DNA from: Chionoecetes opilio
Lineage: Eukaryota; Arthropoda; Malacostraca; Decapoda; Majidae
NCBI GenBank assembly: GCA_016584305.1
Contig: JACEEZ010022538.1
Coordinates: 483,041 to 547,040, forward strand
Reading direction: 5' to 3'
DNA: 64,000 nt
The translations under genes and the position numbers were made by a program. The notes beneath the pieces were generated by a model. It was not told the origin of the DNA. It was given only the letters and a program-made list of their open reading frames with translations, and made no database searches. Of this stretch, positions 50,400 through 62,340 are shown in pieces (positions within the stretch are counted from its first letter, which is position 1; each line of letters opens with the position of its first letter).

Positions 50400-51030
50400 C
50401 ATCAGGTCATTGGCTCCTGGGCCCCGATAGCTCATCCTGCACATGTTGGAGCATCCCCGCAGCTTCCACAACAGTGCACTTCAACCCTTCAGTTGCAGGA
50501 GCAATCTCGGTCGACACTCCCTTTTGCTGCATGAATGAATTCAAAACGACATCTGGACTGGTAGACCCCCATCCATCGGATTTTGAGCGAACCCCCTCAT
50601 CGAGTTCCCGCCATGTCCGCTGATGGTGCTGGGACGTCTGGCAGTTTTTAAGGGTGCGTCGCCAAAACCCCCCTGATGTTGGGGCCCCAAGCGTATGCTG
50701 CATCAAGGGGTTTCACAAGGCGGCAAAATTTTCCAGATTCGATCTGGCCCTTCTTTTCACAGAACATGTATAACCCGGGGTTTAATTTGCACCGCGGGGC
50801 TTTTGGTTCCTGGCGTACAGCTGACACGTGAAGGCCTGAATGCTATTTAAGACTTTTGTTGTACATTCCACGAAGACCCAGATCTGTGAATGCTTGAAGA
50901 TACGATCATTCGCTTTCACAAGCTTTAAAAAGCCTTTTCTTTCCTTTGCTACCCAAACACTAAAAGTGCACACCCCCTCCATGCATGAACCCTGGCAATG
51001 CACGCAAAAATCCAACCCCATACCGCAGCC
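50400..51030 (-). pseudogene. Broken Cys-rich repeat ORF, left arm of palindrome
   Basis: Read outward on the minus strand, fragments in shifting frames give an ALPG/KER-rich start, QIWVFVECTTKVLNSIQAF, then TCQLYAR, then QHTLGAPTSGGFWRRTLK, a Trp-Gly turn, and a Cys-dense end that includes CSKREC and GLKCT-like pieces. This order resembles a widespread, uncharacterised invertebrate repeat protein (GxDTVSxFxGKGKK, CQLYx, HxxRAxYQxGxWRR and a C-x-C-rich tail). I know no biochemical function for it. Several frameshifts and stops make the copy inactive or, partly, a consensus problem. Kept in fragments on purpose. Confidence 0.5.
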
Positions 51031-51119
51031 AACTTTGTTCAACCGCAGAAACCCTCGTAGTCCCCCTCTTTATCAACGAGGACAAAGGTTCATCAGAATG
51101 ATTGACGTTGGAAATTGGG

Positions 51120-51755
51120 TGGGGGTTTGGGGGCTGGGGTTTGCAGTGCATTGCCAGGGCTCATCATGGAGCGGGTTTGACACTGTTTTGTGCTCTGGGA
51201 GCCAAGGGAAAAATAAGGCTTTTAAGCTTGTGCAAAACGAAAGATCTGACTTCAAGCATTCACAGATCTGGGATCTTCGTGGAATGTACCCAAAAGACTC
51301 TTCAAAACTTCAGGCCTTCACGTGTCAGCTGTACGCCAGGGCCGAAGATGTGGTGCTAATTCACTCCTTATCACGTTCTTGCAAAGAAGGCCGATCAAAC
51401 TGGACAATTGCCGCCCCTTTTTGAAGCTCCTTGATGCGCATACGCTTAGGGGCCCAAATATCAGGCGGGTATCTGGCGACGCCCTTGAAAAACCCCCAGA
51501 CGTCCCGCACCCTCACGGACATGGCTGGGAACTCGTATGGGGGTTCGCTCAAAAACCGATGGATGGCGGGGCTACCAGCTCCAAAGTCGCTTTAAACTCA
51601 TCTCATGCCATGCAGAGGACGTGTCGACCTCAATTTCTCCTGCATACGAATGGGTTGAAGTGCCTGTTGTGTTTAAGCTGCAGGGTGCCCAACATGGTGC
51701 AGGATGTGCTTCGTGGGTCAGGATCAATGACTCTGAGGCGACTCTGATGATTAAC
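51120..51755 (+). pseudogene. Broken Cys-rich repeat ORF, right arm of palindrome
   Basis: Plus-strand counterpart of the left-arm copy, again reading outward. It shows a LGSxGKxKAFKLVQ-like segment, HSQIW, then QAFTCQLYAR, then LDAHTLRGPNI, then PDVPHPHGHGWEL, and ends in a Cys-dense block with NGLKC (51640-51690). Frames shift at least three times (after QLYAR, near 51430 and near 51590). Orientation relative to the left copy is divergent from the centre at about 51075, so any promoter would lie in the central 100-200 bases. Confidence 0.5.
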
Positions 51756-52820
51756 TTTGTGTGCACTGTATATTGTATAGCTATGTTTTTTCTCTTTTAA
51801 TGCAGGCCAAATTGCCTGAAATCTTTTTAGACAGATAAACGGTTTTTCAAAAAGTATAATTTGGAAAATCATACCGGGGTTATTTACTAAACATGACATT
51901 CAATGATACCCCCGCTTGCTTATTGGGAAAATACACTATGGTGTTAAAATCAGCTCCATACTCTTTCCCAAAATCTATAAGTAATTAAAATAAATTTGGG
52001 GGCCATTTTTAAATCCAAAATGGCCCCCAAATGCGTTTCCTATTAACAATTTTCCCCCTGCTTTTTAGTATCGTATGGTGTTAAAATCCTCTCCTACGCA
52101 TTCTAACTTGCGTTATCGTCAAATAATAAAGCCAGCGGGGGGCCCAGTCATTTTATGCCCCTTTACATATATTTTTTTTAAACTCGTGGTGGATGATATG
52201 TTGTACTTGTTGAGTTTTTTTTATAGACAGATAAACGGGGGCCAAAAAGTATAATTTGGAAAAACATACCAGTGTTTTTCATAAAAAATTTCAGTCTAAT
52301 AATAAAAAATTGAAAAAAAATATTGATTTTTTTTTTGTAATTGATTTTTATAATAATTAATCTAACAAAATGCTTCATATTATTTTTATTTAGACGGTAA
52401 CAAAAAATTGGACGTATATTTATCGTCAAACCCCACTCGATAGCTAGTATAGAAGTCCAGATACACGTGCAACAATGTACCCCACCAAATGGGCATTTTC
52501 GAGCTGGGTGGTTTCAAAGATGGCGTCCATCCGGGCACTAAGCTACCGTTCTCAGATGTCCATCACACCTTTTCTGACACTTGAGACATTGGTCTAATGG
52601 AAAATCATAATGAGAATTACTCCCCCCGCCGGAGCATTACTTTTGGTCTGGCTCAAGGACTACTATTTCTGTACAGCTCATTTGTGATAACAACATCGGT
52701 GATGCGGTGCACCACTAACCTTCAGTTACAAGAAAGACATTTTGCCGCAAAAGTTCATTCCAGCACTGAACTAGCAGCTAAAGCTGCTGTTTTATTGTTC
52801 AGTGTTCATTGAGCTGCTCA

Positions 52821-53110
52821 TAAAAGGTAAAGATGGGAGCATACGCGAAGCTGCGCGTGGCATTCGGTGCTCATCCCCGTGGCCCTTAGAGCCTGTGGTG
52901 GGTGAGGTCCCGTTTCCCCGGGACACAGGGCTAGTGTGACACCCGGGTTACCACAGTTATCTTCCCCAGGTTGCCCCAGGTACCCATTTATCAACCCCGA
53001 AAGGAAGGATGAACAGCTAGATTGGCTGGTCGCCGATTTGCCCTGGCTCGGATTCGAACCAGGGCCCGCAAATTCGTAGCCAGACACGCTAGCCACTACA
53101 CCACAGAGGT
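52821..53110 (-). mobile_element. tRNA-derived SINE family 3, intact-looking copy
   Basis: The minus-strand head reads CTGTGGTGTAGTGGCTAGCG (A box) with a perfect B box GGTTCGAATCC (53050-53060). The body has CCCGGGTGTCACACTAG and a terminal 'taaaaggtaaaga'. The pol III promoter boxes look usable. Degraded relative at 48791-49060. Confidence 0.85.
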
Positions 53111-53211
53111 GACAACTGACGACAAACTGCTCATTGATAGTATAGATATAATGTTTTCGGTCTGTCCTATGAATGATGGTTATGATGATGAATGGTGTGA
53201 TGGTTAGCCCT

Positions 53212-53735
53212 CGCCCGTGGTTGCGCAGGCAGGATTTTTATAGTGACGCCTGTGATTAGAGGCTCATGCCGCCCCCTTGTATCCTCCGATGCACTTGCAA
53301 TCAAAGGTAGAGTTAAGGCCGGTTCCCACTAGCCCGCTTCTACGGCCGCCGTTGCCGTACACCGCCCAACAATGACGTCACCATCAACACCGCTTAAGTG
53401 GTATTTGTGGTAACTGGGCACAGCTTGCACCTCCGCTCGAGCGGACACCGCCGATCGGGAGAGATGACTTGATTTTAACTTTGAACGGCAGCCGTACAGC
53501 GGTACGGCGGTGCGCTCGACTTTTTTGTGACGTCATTGTGACGTCATTGTTGCTCATTGTTGTTGTACGGCGGCCGTACAAGCGGGCTAGTGGGAACCGG
53601 CCTTTAATGGACAGGGCATGTGGGTGTTCTTAGACCACTCGACAGTACAGAAAGGTTTTGGTTTTCGTCGGGGATCGAACTCGGGTCACCGAGAACGCCA
53701 GTCGGAGACGCTAACCACTCTGCTACCGCCTCCCC
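53212..53735 (-). mobile_element. tRNA-derived SINE family 2 (Ser/Leu-like), split by an inverted-repeat insertion
   Basis: The minus-strand head GGTAGCAGAGTGGTTAGCG leads to B box AGTTCGATCCC (53671-53681). The body resumes after a 288-bp insert and ends at 'cgcaggcaggattttt'. Without 53316-53606 it is colinear with 17845-18094. The B box is better preserved than in the 18-kb copy. Confidence 0.85.
53313..53606. mobile_element. 288-bp TTA-flanked MITE nested in SINE
   Basis: The element (53316-53603) begins AGGCCGGTTCCCACTAGCCC and ends with the complement. Arms match over about 37 bases with one mismatch. TTA flanks both sides (53313-53315 and 53604-53606). The SINE copy at 17845 reads straight through this target as 'agagtTTAatgg', which shows insertion and the 3-bp duplication directly. 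The interior has TGACGTCA-type repeats and no coding. PIF/Harbinger-like by TSD and by a terminus similar to the 24.7-kb element. Confidence 0.88.
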
Positions 53736-54394
53736 TAATATTTCTGTTGACGTGTTTCTGTTATGTACATAATTCATATATCCTATTGGTTGTTTGCACG
53801 TGACGTCACAGCGGTCTCCTCACAGACAAAAGACTTCGCAGATGCGATTGTGAGGGACCACTGAAGGACCAGCCGGAGTATATACTACAGTTAATATTCC
53901 CAGTCAACATCATTTTATGGAGTTACTAGGTGTACAAACAAGCTGGCTACGTTCTCCTGTGAGTTTTTTGTTTGACTGCTCGGGGTGCACAAGATATAAT
54001 GGAGATAAAGAGAAAGAAAATAACATTTAAACACAGAGAGAAGTGGCTGACTAATCTGGCAGGACCTGAACCCAGAGGCTTAAATACAACAAGAGACAAG
54101 ATAAAATTTTAATATAACAAAATCGCTTCCTGTTGCATTTTTATAATCATGGGGGACAGGAGACATGCCAGGGTACTGAGGCCCAGGTTATTTTTATTGA
54201 GATGGCTCACCAACTGTCAATCATGGCAATACCTAGAGGCGAAGAATCTTGGGAGAAGTTTTAGAGGCTCCAAGCTACCTAATAGCCTAGTTTAGTTCAG
54301 TATAATATATGTACTGCACTGAATCGTCTTGTATAATTGTAGCATATCCTTTTAGTTTTTTTTTTTAAAAAAAAAGTAAAAAATACCCGGTTTA
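53736..54394. other. No gene recognised
   Basis: Reads as clean sequence. Contains a TGACGTCA-type site (53800-53812) and ordinary AT-rich text. Confidence 0.5.
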
Positions 54395-56801
54395 AAACCC
54401 GAACCTCTGCATCAAAAACCAAAAAAAATATTGAGTTTTTGTGAATGTAAATGCAAATATTCCCGGAAAAAAAACCCACATAAAAATAAACAGTACGAAA
54501 TATACATGTTCTGGAGGGTTGCCAAAAAAAATTCAAAAATTTTAAAAAAAAAAATTAAAAAGCAAAATTTAAAAATTTTCATGATTAATCCTGATTATTT
54601 TTTATATTATTTATCAGTATAAACAATACAATGAATGTCCCTGCCTGGGCCTTCAAAAATTTTATATAACGAAAAAAAAAATAGAAAAATAGCTGTTTTC
54701 TGAAAAACAGGGGTGACCCCGTTTTTCTCGCCCCTTTCCCTCCTTCCCGTCAAGCCCTCACCGCCCTCTCACACGTCCAGTCCCTTTTTTTTCAATGCTT
54801 TGAAAAGAAAAAAAAATTTGAGAAATTCCCAATGTTTAGGGTTTATTATTCAGGTATTATAATGTTAAACCGAATATACCCTTTTTTTTAATTTATGATC
54901 CCGGAAAACAAAGGACTCCCTTTTGGGTGTGTGTTGTGTGTGTGGGGGTTTGTGTGTGGGGTTGTGTGTGTGTGTTTTGGTGTGTGTGTGTGTGTGTGTG
55001 GGGTGGTGTAATAATAAGATATGAGAGAGGGGAAAAAAAAATATTGTGTTGATTGTCGGAAATGATTTGGTGGGGGATGTGGATCGAAAGGGTCTTTCGA
55101 AATAATTCAGAGGGGTCCCCAGGTTTAAAAATTTTGAGAACCTCGGTTAGTGCCCCAGTGCCCGCAGGGGAAAGTAAGAGCCCTGTGGACAAAACAAAGC
55201 TGGGTTATTTTTGAATCTGTCCCCCCTAAAAAAGCTTTAAGACTATCTTCCAACACCACCCTAAGACTTTCCACATGCGGCTCCCCACCAACGCTATGCT
55301 TTAAAAAATATCACTGACAAAACCCCAAAATTTATACTTTCCCCCCCACAAAGAAAAAATAAAAAAACAGATTTAACTTTATTTCCCTCTATCCTAAATT
55401 ACTATTACCCAATTCTTTTCCTCAACAAATCCACTCCTGTTTTGGCCGGGGGGGGGGGAGGAGGGAAGGAGGCCTTTACGAAACATCTTTTTTAATCAAC
55501 TAATTAGTGATTTTTAAGTAGGTAAAGTCCCCCACCCTAGTCAAACCAAAAAAGTTTTAAAAAGGTTTGTTGATGTTTTAAAATTTTTGTGGGCCTTTTT
55601 TTCCTTTTTCCCAAAATTTTTCTCTTTTTCTTATTTGTCGTTCACTTTTTTTTCCCAACCCCACCTTTTCCCCCTGTTTATTTTTCCCCCCCTGGGCCTT
55701 TTTCCTCTTCCTCGTCTATTTTCTTCCTCCTTCTAAATTTAAAGGGGAGTTTTTTTTTTTTTTTTATTTTTTTTTTTTAATCTTTTGCACATATATACAT
55801 AAGTACATATACATATGCACTTTACATCCCACATACCCCCATACTTTTACACATAAAAATATATACATAAAAATCAGAAATTTAAAATGAAGGGGGACAT
55901 CAGCCGCCGCGTAGCTGGAGCCACAGTCAGGTCACAGGGGGGCGGGGGTGAGGCACTCCTGCTACTTGGGTTTTTCATCGGGGAGGGGGGGGCGGCACGC
56001 GCCACATAAAGCAGGAGGGCGGGTTTTGTTCAAAAAACTGCCGCAGCACGAGGGGGGGCCCGCGTCCCCCGGGGGGCCCGACCCCCCGCGTCATGTCGCG
56101 CTGTAGCGGGGCAGGCTTGGGGTGTACAGGTTTTGGCTCTAGTCAGACCCCACCTAGACAAATCCCGGTACTTTTTGATTCCGTATTACAGGTGGTTTAT
56201 ACCCTTGTTATAATGGTGCAGAGAAGGATGACCAATATGGATACATGGAATGCGAAAACCTTAGTTATGAGAGGAGTTTTGAAGTATTAAATTTACACTC
56301 ACTAAAGAGGGTAGAGAAAGGGGTGGGAAATGATAGAAGTTTTTAAGGGGATAAAGGGATACAATAAAGGCTTGGGGGAAAAAGTTTTTACGGCTAGAAA
56401 CCCAAGGGTAGAAAAAGGGAAGTCACGGTTTCAAGGGGAAAAAAGCTTACATTTAAAACAAAATGGGGAAAAAACGGGTTTTAAAAAATAGGTGGAAAAA
56501 TGTTTGGGAAAATGGACCCCATTTGGGGCAGGTAGTTAGTGCGGAGTATTAAGGAGTTTTAAAAAAAGGGGGTTTTTAAAATAAATTTCAGGGGATGGGA
56601 GAAAGGTGGATGTGGGTATTGTTAAGTAACAGGAAGCATTTCGTGTAGGTCCCCAGGGCCCTCTTTTTAGCACTTCGTGTAGGTCTCAGGGCCTTGTAGC
56701 TTCCTTATTTTCTTATTTTCCTTATGCTCCTTTTTTCCTCTCTCTCTCTCCCCTCTCTCCCCTCTCTCTCTCTCTCTTTTTCTCTTTCCTCTCTCTCTCC
56801 C

Positions 56802-56834
<33 letters not shown>

Positions 56835-56860
56835 TTTCTCTTTCCCCTCTCTCTCTCTCT
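54395..56860 (+). repeat. Degraded direct copy of the 61.7-64.0 kb segment
   Basis: Colinear with 61713-64000 in the same orientation, including the GT tract (54930-55005), the 'ttttgagaacc' end (55130), the 'ctcactcctgc' block and the LINE 3' end (56128-56715). It then runs into a CT tract (56735-56860), as the other copy does at its end. Differences are dominated by homopolymer gains and by bases replaced by their neighbour. Confidence 0.8.
56128..56715 (+). pseudogene. CR1/L2-like LINE 3' end, degraded copy
   Basis: Same as 63412-63960. 'gtgcagagaaggatgacca', 'tatgagaggag', 'ggcaggtagttagtgcggag' and the GTAGGTCT tail are retained. The frame is destroyed. Coding content is known only by comparison with the cleaner copy. 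Confidence 0.65.
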
Positions 56861-59234
56861 CACCCCCCACAGGGGGGAATTTTTTTTTTACTTTAATCTC
56901 TTTTCCCCCGCCCTGGATATTCCCAGTTTTCTTCCTTTTCCGACCCCTTTTTTGGTTTTTTCCCACTCTTCCCCCGCTCCCCCCGCCTTTTTTTTTCCAG
57001 GCCGTGACCCTCCCTTTTTTGTTTTAAATTTTTTAAGTTTTTCCTTTACCCTTCATTTTTAAAACCGTTTTCCCCTTTTTCTTATTTTTGGGTCTCGTCC
57101 ACCTCATGTTCGTCCTTATCCTCTTTCTCAAATCCTAATTATCGAAGTAGTTCTCACATCCTCTTTTCTCACCTCCTCCCTTTCCCCCTCTCCCCCCTAC
57201 TTATTCAATTTTTCCCCCTATGTTTTTTCCTCCTCTTCCCCCTCCTTTTTTCCCCTTTTCCTTTGAAGGAGGCAAAAGGGGTTTGGTGGACCCATGAGAA
57301 AAAAAAACCTGTTTCTAAATTTGGGATCAAATTTAATTTCGTCTCCGGGGTGACCAGATGGGGAAACTAAGAGAAAAGGAGAGAGGGGGGAGAGAGAATA
57401 TTGTATGTTTTCTTCCCTCAAATGGAAATTTTAAAACCGGTCATAAATCGTTTTTTTTTAGGTGTGGTGGGACGTTTTTAAACTCGACGATTTTAACTCG
57501 AACATTTTTAAAAAAAAAAAAAATTAGTAATTTTTTGTAGGGGCATGAGTGCTCAAACTGGCGTGTTGTTGCGTTGCTGTTTTGTTGCTGGGAAAAAAGT
57601 TTTAACTTTTTTCTGTGAAAAAAACGGGTACTATTTTGATACTTTTATATGAGATTGGTATTTCTGGGGTTTTGGGTGAAAATTTTTTTGTTGTTTTTTT
57701 TTCCTTTTTTGTTGATTGTTTAAGTATTAAACTTTTTGTCTTTTCATAGATTTAGCCATCTCTCTCTAAAGTTTTATCTTTTTTGTTGGGGATCAACAAA
57801 TATTAAATGTGTATTGTTTGGTTTGTTTTGATCGTAATCATAGCTATGGAACTTTTAGACAATATGGAAATGGCTGGGGGAAAAGGGACAAGGGGGTTCC
57901 CAGATAAATTTATTTCCCCACTGTTTTTTCCCTTTTTTGGCCCTCTTCCTTTAATAAATTACAAAAAAAAAAAAACAGTCTGGAATTAAAATCACCTAGA
58001 AAAGAAGAAAAACCCCAAATTTTTATAGGAGGATACCAAAAAACGAGGAAAAAATATTTGGGAGAAGTTGTGGGGAAAGCCAAAGTAAGTGTTTGACGGC
58101 AAACAGTGGGTTGTGTTTTTGGGGGAAAGTATTTACGAAAAATCCCGGAGAAAAAGGTTGAAAGACAAAAAACTATAAGGGAAAAAATCAACGGGTGAAA
58201 GAGAGTAACTTTTATGTGCCAATTTTTACCATATGCAAAGATATGGGTCTCTTTACGGGGAAAAAAAAAAGGGGGGGAATATAATTGATGGGGATATGAT
58301 GCAGTAAAAACGAAAAACACTGATAGAAATATATCAAAATATTTTAAAATCAATTGGGTTGTAAAAAAAAAAAAAAATTTTAAGTGGATTTGGTTTTCAC
58401 GGGGATTTAAACGGGTCAACCCAAAAACGCCACCGGAGACGCTAACCCTCGCCCACCGGGCCCCCCAAAATTTCTTAAAGTAAAGAAGGGGCTTCCATAC
58501 TGATCATAGCCAAAAGGGAAATGGTTATTAGTTCGGTTGCCGGAAAAAATTTCATGAACATTTTTTACAAAATTTAAAATTGCGGTTACGGATTTTTTTG
58601 GGGCATTTAAGGGCCACCATGTTCTTTATTTTCACTGTATGAAAAAAAGGAAAGGATAAGGGGTTTCCCAAGATGTCATGTTTCTGGTTTTTGCAAACTT
58701 TTCAGGTTTCATTATGACAAACTACTTTTAAAGTTAAGGATCCTTGGGAAGAAAGGGGAAAGTGACTAAAAATAAAAATTTTCATGATCACTCAGAAGAA
58801 TGGAAATTTGAGACAGAAAAGGAACTCTTTTTAACTTCAATGTTGTAAAATAAACAAAAGAGTTAATTAGTAACACAAAAATAAAATTTTTTTAGATTTG
58901 GGAAACTAAAGTGAGGTCCAGGGGAAACCCTAAAAAAGGGTTTTAAAAATACTTAATATTATGCAAATTGTCAGAAGCCTTCCCAAAACTGAGGCAGTAT
59001 GAAAGGCTTTATCCCCCCCAAATTTTTAAAAGAGGATGACCCTTTAACTCTTTCTGAGAAAATTAGAAAAAGGGGTAATTTCAATGGGTTTGTTTATGAT
59101 GATCCAAAGACTACTCATACCCGGAAGGGCTACTCGTTTCCCCCCCGCCAAAAACCCCCCCATGACCAGTGGAGGGGCCCGGGTTTTCGATCCGGGCATT
59201 TTCCCCAAAAATCACCCCTATTTCCCTTCCTGTG
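56861..59234. other. No gene; degraded, with a SINE remnant at 58385-58470
   Basis: Homopolymer-rich. 58385-58470 ('aacgccaccggagacgctaaccc') is a short remnant of SINE family 2. The 169-codon minus-strand frame at 57910-58419 is Phe/Lys-rich without a domain and includes that remnant. Confidence 0.5.
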
Positions 59235-59510
59235 GTTATCCCGTATAAAAAGATATACTGTTTTCATCGGGAAATGTTTTTTTTAAAAATTTTCAAAAAA
59301 AAAACCAAATAAAATACACTAAAGAAAAAGCCATTTTATTTAGAGTGAAGAAATTGCATTTTACTTTTAAAATTCACTTAAACTCTTGCCAAATTTTAAA
59401 ATTTTACGAGGAAAAAAAAATTTTTTGATGAAACATACAATAGAAGAGGATTTCATTAGCTTTCCATTTTATATAATTTTGTTTTTTGATAAAAGAAAAT
59501 TTCCCCCCTT
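59235..59510. repeat. Repeat E, degraded copy
   Basis: Colinear with 43515-43765, ending in the shared 'attagctttccatt' block. Confidence 0.6.
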
Positions 59511-59704
59511 TATAAATTAGCGTTTTAAATAAAAAATAAACATCATTAACAGGGTCGGCAAGTAAAATAGTGTTCCATGAATCAGTAGAGTATGGTTTTT
59601 CAGTATAAATGAGCCCTTGTTATCTTCGTAAATATTGTTCATAATATTTTCAAATAAAAAACTATAAAAATACAATAAGGAAAAAACCCTTATGAGAAAG
59701 AAGG

Positions 59705-61540
59705 GAAAAATCAATTTAATCATTGGGGGCCCTACGCCGGGGGGGGCGTTTGCCTCGCCCCCCCTACGGGCGCCACTCCCGGGGGGCACCACGCGTGAGG
59801 GTTTCCCCTGCAGGGCCCCTTTTCCCAAAACCAAGAGCTCCGACAAGAAAAATTTAATTGCCCCAGCCAGAGCCCTTTTGGGCGCCCCCTGGCCTCCTCC
59901 ACGCCGGAAAGTCCTTACAGATACAAACCCCATGGGAAGGATCGGTTTTAGGGTAAACGGCCACATGCCCCTATAAACCGAAGTTGGCGCCCGACGGGGA
60001 AAAGCAAAGGGAAAGGCCCGGGTTCAGTCTCACGGGGCAATCGCTGATTTGAAAGTAAAATCCCGCGATACCCCCTGATTCGCGAAGACACTTATTACCC
60101 AAAAGGGATTGATTCGTCTCTTCAAGTCACTTTTAGTGGGCCCTGTCTCACAACCATAGAGTAAAACAGGGGGTCACAAGCGACTTGAAGATCCGGATCT
60201 TTGTCCTCCTGCCCCAGGACCGACAACGCCCCCCAAAAACTCCGGGTGAGCGGTCCATAACAAAGGGGCTTTTGCCCCAAACCGCCGTAAGACTTTTTGA
60301 CGTTTACCCGCCGTCATTTTGGACTTTCCTTTCCAAGGTATGTAAAACTTTCCCAAAACTCAATGTCCCCGCCACACGCATGAACGACTGTATGCTTCAT
60401 TAGTAAGGGCTCCAAATACCTGGAACCCTTGGGTTTTTGCCCGGAGACCTCAAAATCCCAAAAAGGGTTTGCCTCCCTTTCAGCGCCTGGAGCCATCACC
60501 AGGGGCCTCCAGCGACTCAGCCAAAAATTACTGCCATTCCCCCCAAAAACAAGATCAGTGATCTTTGGGGTTTCCCACGGATGCTCCACAATCACTTTGA
60601 TCTACAACCCTTTTCCAATACCCAGTCCAAAAAGGTTGAAAAGGGGATGGGGCAAGGGCGCACCCCTTTCCTCACCCCTGTATTACAGGAAAAAAAAAGG
60701 GGTACACCTGCCCCAAACTTCACAAACACTCTCAGCCCAAAAATCAGAAAAAATTTTCAAACCAATCTTGCAGGAATCCCTGAAGTGCAGAAAATCCCAG
60801 AGTGACTCCCCCCCCATGCAAGAGTAAAAAAGCCTACTTTAGATCAACTAGGCTCAAGAAACCCCCGTCGAAACTCACGTGGCGTTTCCCCCAGGACACG
60901 AAGGCTGGGATACGGTCCGTTGTTTACTTACCAGGCGTTGAACCCCGACTGTGAGGTCTGATGTTTACCAGATGACTGCGAATTTTGTGTCAGGGAATAG
61001 GGGGGGCAAGCACCTTGCCCGGTTTCGCTGAGCAGTGTAATACCGCGGTAATTGTTGCAGTCCTGACGGTTTCCCCCTTTTCCCCTTTCAGAAGGGGGAC
61101 CAGGGCCCCCCTTTTTCCCGTCAGGAGGAATGGTTTCCTGATTGCCACACGGCAGTCAGGACAGCATTTCAAACCGCGGATCATGGCCTCACCCGCAGCT
61201 TTGGGGGAGTCCGCCCCGATATTTCAAACAAACCCCTGCCTTTTCCAAACCCCTTTAACTTTTCTACAGCCTCTCGACCCTTCGTCAAAAGAGGGTGCGG
61301 GTTTGTCAATGGGGGGGATCGGCATCCAATGCCCGTAAAACCCCGTGGTGTTTAAAACTGCTAAATTGGAGGGGGCCCCCCGGGAAAAACTGCCCAAAAT
61401 ACTCAGCCCAACGAGCCCTCTGCCCATCCCTGTCCCACACGAGGGGGCCCCTTGCTGTTTGAAAAGCACTCGCCCGAGAAGGAGATTTGGGAAAGGGCTT
61501 TTTCAGGGGTCGGGGGCGGGTTTGGAGGGGCAATTAAAAA
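59705..61540 (-). pseudogene. RTE-like retrotransposon, second copy, heavily frame-broken
   Basis: The minus strand contains, in order and in several frames: ARWAEYFGQFF (near 61420), MIRGLKCCPD and KPGKVLAPP (61184-61000), the RT part with PKITDLVFGG (near 60555, equivalent to the TKITDLVFADD region of the clean copy) and ESFTYLG (60325-60345), and a 3' part equivalent to 39180-39427 at 59950-59705. Extra upstream sequence (WDRDGQ, near 61440) shows that this copy reaches further 5' than the 37.7-kb one. The catalytic FADD is not readable. The changes are mostly homopolymer-like, so the break count is not meaningful biologically. Confidence 0.78.
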
Positions 61541-62253
61541 CCCCCTTTCAAATGAAACCCCTTTTCCCCGGGGGCATCCCTCAAGGGGGGAGGACCCCTG
61601 GGGGCCCCCTTTTTCCTCTCCCCCCCTTTTCCCCCCCTCCCCCCAGGAAAAGGGTTTATAGTTTTCCGGCCCCGGGGCAGAGCCCCCTTTGGTGCCCGCT
61701 CCCGGTTCCCAGCCAAAATGCAGAGGCCCGGGGCCTCTGCTAAACACACAAATATTGAGCTTTGGTGAATGAAAATGCAAATATTCCCGGATAAAAAAGC
61801 ACATGAAAATAAACAGTACGTAATATACTGCTTCTCGGGGGTTTGCAAAAAAAATTCTAAAATGTAAAAAAAAAATTAACAAGCAAAGTTGAATTTCATG
61901 ATTTAATCTGATTATTCTTTTATAAAATTTTATCAGTATAAAAAAATACAATGAAGTGTCTGCCTGGCCTTCATAAATTATAACGAGAAAAAAAAATAGT
62001 CACATAGTCTGTCTCTGAGAACAGAGTTGATCCCGTATTTCCTCGTCCCTTCTCCCTCCCTTCCCGTCAAGCCCTCACCGCCACTCTCAAAACGTCCAGT
62101 ACCTTTTTTTCAATGCGTGTAAAGCAAAAAAATATGATGTAAATCGCACTGATTACGTATTATTCATGTATTTATAATGTCAAAACGAATATAGCCTATT
62201 TTTTAATGTTATGATACGGAACAATAGGAACTACCTTTGTGTGTGTGTGTGGT

Positions 62254-62304
<51 letters not shown>

Positions 62305-62340
62305 TGTTGTGTGTGTATATATATATAGTATTTTGAGAGA

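Larger units (their letters stand above)
49493..52658. mobile_element. 3.17-kb imperfect palindromic element (foldback-type), arms about 1.5 kb
   Basis: The left edge CTTGAGC (about 49494) and the right edge GCTCAAGG pair, and homology then continues inward arm to arm. Examples: 'gctccggcggggggagtaa' (49529) with its complement near 52620; 'gataacgcaagttag' (50020) with its complement near 52110; 'ccgtttatctgtct' (50300) with its complement near 51830; 'acgtgtcagctgtacgcc' (51318) with its complement near 50815. The centre is near 51075. Arms differ by many small homopolymer-type changes, more in the left one. Each arm carries the same broken ORF in outward orientation. No flanking duplication was found. 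Could be a long-TIR transposon or a head-to-head duplication. Confidence 0.8.

Noticed and set aside
50840..51424. 194-codon single ORF across the palindrome centre
   Set aside because: It reads the antisense of the left arm and then the sense of the right arm. It exists only because of the palindrome, and the family motifs lie in outward frames.
48791..53110. Larger palindrome including the flanking family-3 SINEs (opposite orientation on both sides)
   Set aside because: The sequences between the SINEs and the 3.17-kb palindrome (49061-49492 and 52659-52820) show no inverted similarity, so the SINE arrangement is probably coincidental.
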